Origin: CAVXXB01 sp963765585
GTDB lineage: Bacteria; Calditrichota; Calditrichia; JAJRVZ01
Reading direction: 5' to 3'
Assembly: GCA_963765585.1 (NCBI GenBank)
Contig: CAVXXB010000008.1
Location: 496,001 to 560,000 of the forward strand
Length of the DNA stretch: 64,000 nt
Made by a program: the position numbers and the translations under genes. Positions within the stretch are counted from its first letter, which is position 1. Each line of letters opens with the position of its first letter. The notes below the pieces were generated by a model. It had not been told where the DNA came from. It made no database searches and saw nothing but the letters and a program-made list of their open reading frames with translations. Of the stretch, positions 36,757-45,752 are shown one piece after another.

Positions 36757-37833
36757 TTATTTTAGCATTATCATCTTCATTGTTTTAACACCAAAAGCCG
36801 TTTGCAGCCGATAAAAATACGTTCCATTGGCAACTGCTCTGCCATACTTATCCCTTCCATCCCAATTTGCACTATGTTTACCCGCGGAGAGCGGCCGGTC
36901 TAATAATGTCTTAACATGCTGTCCCGTCATATTATAAACTGACATATTTATGTTGCCGGTTCTGGTTAAAGAAAAATTAATTTGTGTAGTAGGATTGAAT
37001 GGATTCGGGTAATTTTGATACAGTTCAAAATTCTCAGGAATGTAGTCAGATCGTGCAATATCAGTAGAAGCATCACTAAATGTGATCACCCCAAATCTGT
37101 CCGGTTCGTGTTGACCGCCGGTCGTCTGGCTCCATCCGGTGGCTTCACCGTTGGGATCATTGGTTGAGGCCCGGTCAAAGCGATACAGATTGAAGCGCCA
37201 TTTGTCACCTGCCATTGGTGGGAAATTCATACTACTGGCAGCAAATTTCATTTCAGAAAAGGGCATGGCCATTTCACATATCCAGGCAGTGTCCTGGTCT
37301 GCATTGTCACTAATCGTTCCGTCGGCACTTATCGCCGTGTTAAGGCCATCCATCGTCCATCCGATTTCAGCCGCACCGCCACTTGAATAAGGTTTGGTCA
37401 ACCACAGATCAAATATGGTATTTAGCGGATTAACCTCAATCTCAAGATAGTTTTTTCCGTCGGCATCCGGATCAATGTAAACTTCTACGACATCTTCGCG
37501 GTATAAAGGATCGTCCCGGTCTTCATATGTCGCCCAAATCTTATCATCCTGGCAGTAAAATGCGACATATAAATAATTATCATCCCATAATATTTTTGCC
37601 CAGGCCTTTGATTTGGCAGTATTCTGATTATCACCCAATATGACAAAATCTCTTGTGGCCTCTGCCAATGCCCATACATTTTCATCAAGTTTTCCATCTA
37701 AGCTTATCTCTGAATTAATTTTATTGACCGTGTATTGCTCAATATGCTGGGAATAAGCCACAGACGAAATTAATACCAGAACTACACTTAAAAAGTTAAA
37801 TGCTTTCGTTTTGTAGAGTTCATTTATTTTCAC
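36757..37833 (-). CDS. Secreted CBM9-like carbohydrate-binding protein with T9SS sorting domain
   Basis: GTG start at 37833 with AAGGA four to five bases before it. Signal peptide ends SSVAYSQ. Residues about 35-255 form a CBM9/DOMON-like domain: ISLDGKLDENVWALAEAT, AKILWDDNYLYVAFYCQD, REDVVEVYIDPDADG, YLEIEVNPLNTIFDLW and DKWRFNLYRFDRAS. This fold binds sugars, often chain ends, in xylanases and in surface proteins of glycan loci. The last 90 residues are a T9SS sorting domain (NYPNPFNP ... GTYFYRLQT ... KMIMLK) with the FlgD-like WDGRDKYGRAVANGTY motif. No catalytic domain is attached, so it is probably a surface glycan-capture protein. It lies between the GH99-like gene and the fourth GH92 gene. 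Confidence 0.9.
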   Translation of the reverse strand: MKINELYKTKAFNFLSVVLVLISSVAYSQHIEQYTVNKINSEISLDGKLDENVWALAEATRDFVILGDNQNTAKSKAWAKILWDDNYLYVAFYCQDDKIWATYEDRDDPLYREDVVEVYIDPDADGKNYLEIEVNPLNTIFDLWLTKPYSSGGAAEIGWTMDGLNTAISADGTISDNADQDTAWICEMAMPFSEMKFAASSMNFPPMAGDKWRFNLYRFDRASTNDPNGEATGWSQTTGGQHEPDRFGVITFSDASTDIARSDYIPENFELYQNYPNPFNPTTQINFSLTRTGNINMSVYNMTGQHVKTLLDRPLSAGKHSANWDGRDKYGRAVANGTYFYRLQTAFGVKTMKMIMLK

Positions 37834-37888
37834 AATTTCCTTCTAATTGATTTTTTTTAGTAAGAATATGTATATAAAATAGTGAATT

Positions 37889-39184
37889 TTACTTTGTATC
37901 GCGATCAGGCATACCTAATTTTACCGGGATCTCTTTTTTTAGCATTTTTGCACCCCGCCCTGTCAGCCACAAATAATGGTCAGATGGCATACCATCGTTA
38001 TCTATAAATTTAATCTTTTCGCCGCTTGGCGGTGTATCAGAAACCTTAAAAATAGCGGTCCCTTCGTCAATTTCGTCAAACATGGCAACATATAGCATTT
38101 CGGCACCAGCCTGAATCATGGTGGCCATCTGATCCCAGTAGAACCGTCCACCTAAGCGGGGTATTGCTCCATAGGCCGTATAACGGGCCAGATCTTTATT
38201 TTTAAGTGAAAGATTTCTCCAGCTAAAACCTGGATATACAATAGGTGCATAATCAACACCACGTGCTTTTGTCCATTCGATATCAGCCTTAACATGATCA
38301 CGAATATGATCCATCGGCTTGTGGACGAGCGGTGTAAATCTTTGAACCATCCAGGGTAATACGATATCCACGGAATCAATCAATTCATGCAAGTAGGGTT
38401 CCGGCAGGCAATCCTTGTTTAATTCACGGAAATATGTAGGAACACCCAGCATCACTGAGCATCCGCCATATTCTGGATCATTTTTCAGAAAATCGATTAA
38501 TTTATCCAGTTTAATATTTTTAATATCATATGACCGATCAGGAAAACCAACACCCCAGATAGTGACTAGAGGTTTATCATTATGATGTAGGTAAGTCTGC
38601 TTTTTCCCAAAGTTTTTAACTTTCAGATCATCAACCAGATGCTTCCAGTCCTCAATCACATTCTGGCAATCATCTTTACCGGCCCGCAGCCCTGATAAAT
38701 CGTACATGACAGCAATGGCTCGTTCATATTTCTGCGATGCTTTAAATGCATTCATCAGGATCCTGTCCTGACTTTTTCTTCTTTCAGCACCTCTTGTAAC
38801 ACCATAAAAACGCTGCATGAACACACCATCAATGCCATACTCTTCCATCCACTTAAAATGCAGATCGGTTGTACTTGCATCTACAGAACTAAAGACTCTG
38901 GCCTTGGAGCCATCGGCATTTATAAATTCTGTTTCATAGGTTTTCTCGTATTCTGACACATCCGGCCAGATGTCAATGGTGACATTTTCCGGATCAAATT
39001 TGCCGCCCCTGCCATAATGTCCCCAGCCACTATTCATTTCGTCGCCTTCAGCTCTGAACCAGCCCTGGTATCCACACATCACCAATCCTTTGTAAGATGG
39101 ATACATAGGTTCTCCGCTTTTAAATTCCTGTGAGTGACAGGAAAAGACAGCGATAAGAAGTATAAAAATATAAACTTTCTTCAT
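37889..39184 (-). CDS. GH99-like (GH71/99 clan) glycosidase, lipoprotein, intact
   Basis: 431 residues. Signal ends LIAVFSC (Cys16, lipobox). Family features: GLVMCGYQGWFRAEGDE (33-49), IDIWPDVSEY, FKWMEEYGIDGVFMQRF, AVMYDLSGL, LVTIWGVGFPDRSYD, YAPIVYPGFSW and AMFDEIDEGTAIFK (368-380). Glu371 and Glu374 have the three-residue spacing of the GH99 catalytic pair. GH99 enzymes cut inside alpha-mannans or N-glycan arms, at alpha-1,2-mannosidic or glucosyl-mannose linkages; proteins of this exact subgroup are usually annotated GH71/99-like, so the activity is inferred. It is a single-domain version of the protein at 23095-26842 and would be anchored in the outer membrane. It follows a sulfatase gene by 48 bases. 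Confidence 0.85.
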   Translation of the reverse strand: MKKVYIFILLIAVFSCHSQEFKSGEPMYPSYKGLVMCGYQGWFRAEGDEMNSGWGHYGRGGKFDPENVTIDIWPDVSEYEKTYETEFINADGSKARVFSSVDASTTDLHFKWMEEYGIDGVFMQRFYGVTRGAERRKSQDRILMNAFKASQKYERAIAVMYDLSGLRAGKDDCQNVIEDWKHLVDDLKVKNFGKKQTYLHHNDKPLVTIWGVGFPDRSYDIKNIKLDKLIDFLKNDPEYGGCSVMLGVPTYFRELNKDCLPEPYLHELIDSVDIVLPWMVQRFTPLVHKPMDHIRDHVKADIEWTKARGVDYAPIVYPGFSWRNLSLKNKDLARYTAYGAIPRLGGRFYWDQMATMIQAGAEMLYVAMFDEIDEGTAIFKVSDTPPSGEKIKFIDNDGMPSDHYLWLTGRGAKMLKKEIPVKLGMPDRDTK

Positions 39185-39232
39185 TTGATTAATTCCAATA
39201 CTTATTTATTTAACTCACTTCACAACGGCAAA

Positions 39233-40843
39233 TTACAGGTCATTTTTTGTTAACATTTTTTTGATTCGTTCGTCTTTACCCGTGGACGGTATTTTATCAG
39301 TAAATTCTGCATATAATGATGTAAGATCATTAATAACCGGTTGATAATTCTCTTCGTTTATGATATTTTTTAATTCCAGAGGATCGTTATTCAAATTAAA
39401 AAGCATGTCGCCGAAATTGCGGTAATCCCAGTTTTCGTGAACAACCGTCGGATCGAGCATCATTCCCAGTTTAAAATCCTTTGTAATAACCGTTGCCTGC
39501 GACCAGCTTTCTGAAACAATATATTTTCTGTTAATTGATTTATTATCCAGAATCAAATCGGCAAGAGATTGTCCCTGAATTCTGTATTTCAATTCGGGGA
39601 TTCTGAGATCAAGCAATTCAATTAATGTCGGTAGTATATCGGTTAATGATACCAGTTCGGCAGTTCGCTTAACTCCGTCTGTTTTTCCAGGAATTTTAAT
39701 AATAAGTGGCACATTAAGTATATCTTCGTAAATATTGTGGCCGGCGGCTGCTTTTTCAACCATCCCATGGTTGCCAACAAAATCACCGTGATCTGACGTA
39801 TATATTACGATCGTTTCATTTTCAATCCCGGCTTCTTCCAGAGACTTCAGAATTTCACCAACACAATAATCAATCTCTGTAATCAGCGCATAGTAAGCAC
39901 CAATAAAATCACGCCATAATTGTTCATCTTCAAATGCTTTATCCATGTTCCAGACTTTATTACCGCCGTTTCTCTGCTCCTGTAATAATGGCGGTAAATT
40001 TTCTGTCGGTTCATAAAAACTGAACGGTTTTTTTATCGCACCCCCATTTTTTGTGCCTTCCCCCCACTCTGATACATCATAAAGATCCATATATTTTTTT
40101 AATGGCGTATATGGCTGATGCGGACGATAGAATGTCGCCCAGCAAAAGAATGGTTTATCACTCAAGGCCTGCTCTGCGATCATTTCTTTGGTCAGAAGAG
40201 TTGTAAACGCCTCCATGGTCATGTCTTCGGGTAGAGAAGAAATTCGTGTCCCCAGATCGGCAGTAGAAAATTGTTCGTCTTTGAATGACGAGCAGCGAGA
40301 TCCTTTGCCAAATTCTGCCGCCCAATCCTGAGCAAATTCTTTTCCATAACCCTGTTTTTCGACCCATTCAGTGTAACTACCTCCCGGTGTTTCTGAACAA
40401 AGATGACTTTGTTGCACGTCCCATCCGTCATCTATAGAACTACTAGTATGTCTTTTGCCAAAAGCGAATGTTTTATATCCATTATTCTTAAATATACTGG
40501 CCATTGACACGGCATCTTCCATCACCGAAGTATGACCCTCATTTGACAACAATCCTAAGGTCCGTGGATACAGTCCGGTCATAAATGATGACCGCGAAGG
40601 GCTGCAAACACCGGTGGGACAGTAGGCCCTGTCAAATACCAGCGATTGGGCAGCTAATTTGTCGAGATTTGGCGTGATAACATCAGGGTGATTTTCATAA
40701 CCCATTGTCTTTTTGTTATGCTGGTCAGAAAAGAGTATCAAAACATTCATTTTGCTATTTACATTTTCTTTACAGCTGAAAATTAAAAGCAATAAAGTAA
40801 CTGAAGATAGTATTAATGATTTACAGATGTGTTGTTTGCTCAA
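39233..40843 (-). CDS. S1-family sulfatase lipoprotein
   Basis: TTG start at 40843 preceded by AGGAG five bases away. Signal ends LLLLIFSC (Cys24, lipobox). Motifs: ILFSDQHNKKTMGYE (36-50), CSPSRSSFMTGL (active Cys80), FGKRHTSSS (GKRH variant of GKWH), YRPHQPYTPLKKY and TSDHGDFVGNHGMVEK. The FSDQH start and DHGDFVGNHG are typical of one S1 branch found in marine sulfated-polysaccharide loci; substrate unknown. It is the first gene of the minus-strand run that continues into GH99-like, CBM9, GH92 and further sulfatases. A palindrome cluster lies about 65-100 bases upstream of its start. Confidence 0.93.
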   Translation of the reverse strand: MSKQHICKSLILSSVTLLLLIFSCKENVNSKMNVLILFSDQHNKKTMGYENHPDVITPNLDKLAAQSLVFDRAYCPTGVCSPSRSSFMTGLYPRTLGLLSNEGHTSVMEDAVSMASIFKNNGYKTFAFGKRHTSSSIDDGWDVQQSHLCSETPGGSYTEWVEKQGYGKEFAQDWAAEFGKGSRCSSFKDEQFSTADLGTRISSLPEDMTMEAFTTLLTKEMIAEQALSDKPFFCWATFYRPHQPYTPLKKYMDLYDVSEWGEGTKNGGAIKKPFSFYEPTENLPPLLQEQRNGGNKVWNMDKAFEDEQLWRDFIGAYYALITEIDYCVGEILKSLEEAGIENETIVIYTSDHGDFVGNHGMVEKAAAGHNIYEDILNVPLIIKIPGKTDGVKRTAELVSLTDILPTLIELLDLRIPELKYRIQGQSLADLILDNKSINRKYIVSESWSQATVITKDFKLGMMLDPTVVHENWDYRNFGDMLFNLNNDPLELKNIINEENYQPVINDLTSLYAEFTDKIPSTGKDERIKKMLTKNDL

Positions 40844-40909
40844 ACTTTCTCCTGTGTGTGACCGGATAGGCTATATCCTGATCTAAATTGAAGTAATAAT
40901 AATTTTGAG

Positions 40910-40942
40910 CTGGGTGTTCCATACCCAGGAAAATTCCTGGGT
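40910..40942. promoter_or_regulatory. Nested palindromes upstream of a sulfatase-led operon
   Basis: CTGGGT (40910-40915), ACCCAGGAA (40923-40931), AA, TTCCTGGGT (40934-40942). The last two arms form a perfect 9-bp dyad with a 2-base centre. The first arm can pair with the second as an alternative. This looks like an operator or a switching hairpin. There is no T-run on the correct side for a simple terminator of the DUF362 gene. Confidence 0.5.
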
Positions 40943-41087
40943 AAAAAGACTAAACTCTGATCCGAAATCCAGATTAATCTCAATTTCCAGAATTTTAATT
41001 TTTATTTATTATATATAAAGATTCAGATAAAAAATGCTTAATATAATTTTACAACTAAGTCTTTCGATACTGTTCAGCAAAATGGGC

Positions 41088-42470
41088 TTATTTAACAAGC
41101 ATCATACGTCTGGTTTCACGCTTATTGCCTGATTTTAAGATGTATAGATATATTCCGCTGGAAAGATTGCCCGCATTAAATGTTATCTCGTGAATTCCCG
41201 CAGCTTGTTTTTGATTTACAAGGGTTGTGACTTGCTGACCAAGTGAATTATAAACAGTCAAACTGACATTTGCTGTTTTAGGCACTGAATATTTAATAGT
41301 TGTCGACGGATTAAACGGATTTGGGTAATTTTGATGCAGCTGAAGTGAATTCGGGATATTTTCACTCATCTCTTTTTCAACGGATGTTGCTGTATCTATT
41401 ACCTCAATTTTACTCAAATCATACTCGCCCAGGCCTTCTTCGGTGGCCAGTTTTAAATAGTTTAAACAATCATAAAATGGTTTGGTGTAGTCTTCGGCCA
41501 TCGGATCAAAATGCATAACATTTGTGGAGACAGAATCAACTGCCACCGGATCTTTACCGGTAATTATTTTATTAAATTTTGCCGGAATTATTCCAGGCCC
41601 AGTCCATGGTCCTTCACTTCCCAATACAGTTTTAATGGCATCATTTACTACCAGATGAATAGGATTCGCACGGTTGATATCGAGCATAACCCGGCAAAGA
41701 TTATTTTTTGTATTTCCCTCATAATCACGTTTATTATGTATGGCGGCCCTGTGATCTTTACCATCATTATATATTCCGCTTGGAACAGGCAATATACCTA
41801 TTTGATTTTTCAATCCATGGGTGATTCCAGCTGAAGCATGTTGTTTTGCTTTTGGCATTGATATATAACAATCCAATTCATTGAAAATGCCATTCAGAGT
41901 AAATTCATTATAAATAAGGTAATCATCCCCAACACTTTTTTGGATATAATCTGCATATGGTGTTTTAGAATTTAAATCAATGACCGTAGCTCCCAGATAA
42001 TCAGCAACTTCTTTAAAACCAAAATTGTTGATCGAACCCCAATCATATAGCGCCTCCAGCAAATATAATTTACTGGCACCGGCATCTTTCACAGCCTGCC
42101 CAACTACCTTTACTAATGTGGGATGGGTCCAGTATGTTTCAACAGCCAGATTACCGGTTGAATTCTCGTAAGGATCCGCTTGTATAGAACCGCCAGTAAG
42201 ATTTATTTTTATGCCAACCGTATCTCCGGATTTAATAATATCTCCCAGGCCGCCTATCACAGAAAACGACTGTTCAACGGCTTGCTTGAGCAGTGTTTCA
42301 TCATAGGAGGTAACACGGGCAGTCGCAACAGTCGCATTGGCGTTGGGAATGGCAGAAAAAAGCCCGGATGGAAATGCGGGATTTACTAAAAGGCCGGCTG
42401 ATGACGCCCCCATAACCTTAATAAACTTTCTACGCGTAAAAATTGAATTTGTAGATTTATTTTGTTTCAT
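41088..42470 (-). CDS. Tat-exported DUF362 protein with T9SS sorting domain
   Basis: ATG preceded by AGAGGAAAC. The N-terminus carries a twin-arginine signal (FTRRKFIKVMGASSAGLL), so the protein is probably exported folded by Tat. Residues about 50-360 match DUF362: GDTVGIKINLTGG, THPTLVKVVGQAVKDAGASK, YISMPKAKQHASAGITHGLKN, LCRVMLDIN, LVVNDAIKTVLGSEGPW and ITGKDPVAVDSVSTNVMHFD. DUF362 occurs with or without ferredoxin domains, and its reaction is not established. No CxxC ferredoxin motifs are seen. The last 85 residues are a T9SS sorting domain (NYPNPFNP ... SGIYLYILKSG ... MMLVK). A Tat signal with a T9SS domain is unusual. It starts 48 bases after the second giant FN3 gene and probably ends that operon. 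Confidence 0.88.
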   Translation of the reverse strand: MKQNKSTNSIFTRRKFIKVMGASSAGLLVNPAFPSGLFSAIPNANATVATARVTSYDETLLKQAVEQSFSVIGGLGDIIKSGDTVGIKINLTGGSIQADPYENSTGNLAVETYWTHPTLVKVVGQAVKDAGASKLYLLEALYDWGSINNFGFKEVADYLGATVIDLNSKTPYADYIQKSVGDDYLIYNEFTLNGIFNELDCYISMPKAKQHASAGITHGLKNQIGILPVPSGIYNDGKDHRAAIHNKRDYEGNTKNNLCRVMLDINRANPIHLVVNDAIKTVLGSEGPWTGPGIIPAKFNKIITGKDPVAVDSVSTNVMHFDPMAEDYTKPFYDCLNYLKLATEEGLGEYDLSKIEVIDTATSVEKEMSENIPNSLQLHQNYPNPFNPSTTIKYSVPKTANVSLTVYNSLGQQVTTLVNQKQAAGIHEITFNAGNLSSGIYLYILKSGNKRETRRMMLVK

Positions 42471-42518
42471 ATTGTTTCCTCTAAAATATGGTAAATTTTA
42501 TTTTAAAAAATTTCCCGA

Positions 42519-44303
42519 TTAATTTATAATTGCGAATTTGCCTATTTTTTCACCAATATTTGGCGCATTGACCACATACACATATATCCCGAATGCCACC
42601 TCTAAGTTCTCTTTCGATTTTAAATTCCAGCGTAAATCGCCGCCAGTGGCACTGTTGTGATCCAATGTCTGCACCAAATCACCATTTATCGTAAATATAT
42701 TGATCGTACAACTGGCCGGTAAATTGGTAAAGCGAATAAAACGCTCTCCCCGTCCAGACAGATATGGTTGTGCTTCCAATATCGATGAACTTAAATACGG
42801 ATTGGGTACCACTTTGACAGCATCCAATGAAGTAACCACATTGGCATTCTCATCATATTCACTGGCATGGGTGGTTAATTGATATACATCTTCTTCCGAA
42901 AAATTGATATTACTCCGGAATATGATCTTATCCCCCGACTGCGGCTCTATCCATTCCTCCTCCGGTAATATCCGGTTACCACCACCCGGCTCCAGCGGAA
43001 ATCCGAAATCTATTCGCCATGAAGCCGTGTAGCGCAAGGCCGCTGAATCCTCTTTAAACACCAGATAAAAGTATTCATTCGGATCCGCCCGGCCATCGCT
43101 ATCATAATCCTTCATTACAAAGTCTAACGGCCTTTCCGTTCCCAACTCATACATTTTAAAATTTACACCAAACTTCCTGCTACCTGCCGTATTCACAAAT
43201 GCCGTATCCAGTACTTCTGAGGTATCACCAAATTCGACTACAAACGAAATAGGAAGTAGTGGTGAGGTGGAACTAAATTCACGTATTGTAATCGGAAAAT
43301 TTGTCTCGGCATCTTCTTCCCAACCCGAATTGGCCAGTGAGCCTTCCACATCCGGATATTCATTATTAAAATTTAGTACCACGCCCTGCTCAAACAGTTC
43401 CTTTGACCACGTACTTGCATACCGGTCATCTTCAACCGAAAAAACGATCTCTTCTTCTTCTACAAGATATTCAGAGTTGGTTTCATCATAGATTGACATA
43501 TGGCTGGTTTCATATTCACCAAGTCGTTGACCGGGAACGGTCTGAAAACTTATCGTATAATCCGCATCTTTAACATTGCCGCCATTGACTACTATGGCCG
43601 AAATACCACCCGTGGCAACACCGGCATTATGCACCAGTTCACCATTGTTGGCAACTATGGCATCGTCAAAGTTCGATGCTTTTGAGGTCGGTGTGACCAT
43701 GGCCGTATTCTTATCCATTCTGGTAATCAACCCACCGGTAACGATAATTGAAGCCGGGCTCTCAGATGGCGTAATCGGCAGTAAAAATTCAGTATTCGAT
43801 AATCCCCGATCAAAAAAATCATCGTCATAACCCTTGTCATAAGCGGTAACCGCATAATAATAGGTGCGGCCGTTTACCAGGTCCGTATCAACATAATAAT
43901 GCTGCAAACCGGTATCATCACCCATGTAAAAATGACCGCCCGTCGGCGCCTCAAGCTCTTCACCATATTGCAAAGGATGCGGACCACTTAAACCATTTTT
44001 ATAGTCAAACTGGGCAATCGGTACTTTAAAAACAATATTTCCAGTAGCATCGGTCACATTATCTGTATCAAGAAACTGCGGATCGGTGCTGCGGATAATC
44101 CGGTATCCTTCAAAATCAAATCCGTAAACCGGGTCGCGGCTGAGTTCAGCCAATTCATCCCAGAGCAGTGTCACCTGCTTATCACCTGCGATGGCCGTGA
44201 GGGTCGGCTGTTTGGGCGGTTTGGCAAAGGTATAGTCGGCATCAAATATTCTCTGCGCCACACCGGCCACCTGAAACAGGTTCCGCTCAGTAAAGGAAAA
44301 AAC
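42519..44303 (-). repeat. Long near-identical repeat, copy A
   Basis: The 3' part of the first giant FN3 gene equals 53359-55143 with about five base differences in 1785 (by eye), at a constant offset of 10840. Beyond 44303 the two genes diverge, with further near-identical islands around 44440-44780 and 45160-45380. Confidence 0.9.
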
Positions 44304-45740
44304 ATAGCAGGTTGAAAATCGCTCCGTGTCTCTACTCAACAAGGAGAGAGGACCACTGGCAAAAAGCCAGAATTGATTAACTGATTGAGTAGGCTGCACA
44401 AAGTAACCGGGTTGAATGCGCGGCCACATGGATTCTTCATCAGAAATACGAATAGTGCCATATAGCGGTGCACTGGCGGCGGTTAAACCAATCTGATCAC
44501 TTTCATCATTATCCAGTTTTCCAAAGTTGGGTTCGCCCTGATCGGGGATCCCGTTGCCTTCCGTACCATCGGCATCGGGGCCGGGATATCCTTCATCCAG
44601 AGGGCCGCTGCCATCCGATCCGACATCATTGGTTTGCACTAACCAATCGCCATCTTCATCACCTTCAAAATGCTCTTTGGCCTCACCATATTTACCAACC
44701 GGACCGAATATCACATTACCGGCTGCATTATCTCTTTTTTCATCTATTAATCCATCATTATCGTTATCAAAACCATCTGTTTGAATGCCCGGAGATTCTA
44801 AAAACTTCCAGCCCATATAACCGGGTGGAATATCGATACTGGTCGTCCATACACCGATATTATCGTGATCCCAGGCATAGATCATATCAACTTCTGAATC
44901 GAACCAGGCATCGTCATCACTTGAACCGTTTCCGCCCGGATTGATATCTCCAAATCCGCCAAAGTAGATCGGAATATTCTCCAATTCATAATCAAATTCA
45001 CCGGCATTAGTGATATCAAAATAGTAAAACAATATATCTTTGGCCAATGGATGGGACCATTGGAAGAAACGGGTTAATATCTGGACACCCAGCCCGCCCC
45101 GGCGTACCGAATCAGCTGCATCATCGAAAGGGAAAAAGGCAAATTCCGTATTCCAGGCATCATCCACATAAAACATCGATTCCTGGTCCGCATTAAATAT
45201 ATTGTTGCCAAAAAATCCGTTCCAGTTTCCGTCCCAGGTGGCATCTTTACCCGGCCAGCTGTTTGGCCAGGATTCGGGATTTAAACTATTGGCAAATTCA
45301 TCCTGTCCCTGTTCATTGTTAAAATAACCGGGCACAGGATGATACTTATAATCAATATTGGTAACCGGATCATATTCACCTTGTGTCCCGCCAGAAGCCG
45401 TATAACTATCCGAAATAATTACAACATATGTGCCGGTGGTATCGGGAACTCTGGCCGCGATAAATCCAGTAAATTCATGAAGATGATCATGGCCGCTGCC
45501 ACGTGGCCAGACACCACTGATCGGCTCTTGGGGTTTTGAAACTCCTCCCCAGTTACCGACAAAAGCCTCAACATTATTTCCATTCATTATGATCGATCTA
45601 CGTTGAGTCGGATCACTCTTATTCGGATCAATCCAGATTTCACCATTATTTTGAGCCATAATGGACGAAGAGAGGAATCCGGACATGATCAGAAAAACAA
45701 TCTTAAAAATAATAGTGTGAAGTTGATAATTGGAGTTCAT
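42519..45740 (-). CDS. Giant secreted FN3/calcium-loop protein with C-terminal sorting-like domain, copy 1
   Basis: The frame has an ATG directly after the stop of the preceding gene (45752) and another at 45740; the latter is chosen as the equivalent of the paralogue start. Signal peptide ends SSSIMAQN. The first 480 residues have no domain I can name but contain calcium-loop patterns (DNDNDGLIDE, DADGTEGNGIPDQGE). An FN3-like domain follows (about 500-640; TLTAIAGDKQVTLLWDEL ... TYYYAVTAYDKG). Another loop is YDSDGRADPNE. The end (CTINIFTINGDLVQTL ... FGIYVYVVNAP ... KFAIIN) looks like a FlgD-type or sorting-like domain. The C-terminal 595 codons are almost identical in DNA to copy 2 at 53359. 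Probably a surface structural or glycan-binding protein. Confidence 0.85.
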   Translation of the reverse strand: MNSNYQLHTIIFKIVFLIMSGFLSSSIMAQNNGEIWIDPNKSDPTQRRSIIMNGNNVEAFVGNWGGVSKPQEPISGVWPRGSGHDHLHEFTGFIAARVPDTTGTYVVIISDSYTASGGTQGEYDPVTNIDYKYHPVPGYFNNEQGQDEFANSLNPESWPNSWPGKDATWDGNWNGFFGNNIFNADQESMFYVDDAWNTEFAFFPFDDAADSVRRGGLGVQILTRFFQWSHPLAKDILFYYFDITNAGEFDYELENIPIYFGGFGDINPGGNGSSDDDAWFDSEVDMIYAWDHDNIGVWTTSIDIPPGYMGWKFLESPGIQTDGFDNDNDGLIDEKRDNAAGNVIFGPVGKYGEAKEHFEGDEDGDWLVQTNDVGSDGSGPLDEGYPGPDADGTEGNGIPDQGEPNFGKLDNDESDQIGLTAASAPLYGTIRISDEESMWPRIQPGYFVQPTQSVNQFWLFASGPLSLLSRDTERFSTCYVFSFTERNLFQVAGVAQRIFDADYTFAKPPKQPTLTAIAGDKQVTLLWDELAELSRDPVYGFDFEGYRIIRSTDPQFLDTDNVTDATGNIVFKVPIAQFDYKNGLSGPHPLQYGEELEAPTGGHFYMGDDTGLQHYYVDTDLVNGRTYYYAVTAYDKGYDDDFFDRGLSNTEFLLPITPSESPASIIVTGGLITRMDKNTAMVTPTSKASNFDDAIVANNGELVHNAGVATGGISAIVVNGGNVKDADYTISFQTVPGQRLGEYETSHMSIYDETNSEYLVEEEEIVFSVEDDRYASTWSKELFEQGVVLNFNNEYPDVEGSLANSGWEEDAETNFPITIREFSSTSPLLPISFVVEFGDTSEVLDTAFVNTAGSRKFGVNFKMYELGTERPLDFVMKDYDSDGRADPNEYFYLVFKEDSAALRYTASWRIDFGFPLEPGGGNRILPEEEWIEPQSGDKIIFRSNINFSEEDVYQLTTHASEYDENANVVTSLDAVKVVPNPYLSSSILEAQPYLSGRGERFIRFTNLPASCTINIFTINGDLVQTLDHNSATGGDLRWNLKSKENLEVAFGIYVYVVNAPNIGEKIGKFAIIN

Positions 45741-45752
45741 ACTCGCTCTCAT

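Noticed and set aside
44468..44944. Plus-strand 158-codon frame rich in His/Arg, with a relative at 55227-55682
   Set aside because: It lies antisense within the giant FN3 gene. The similarity of the two frames comes only from the duplicated coding sequence.
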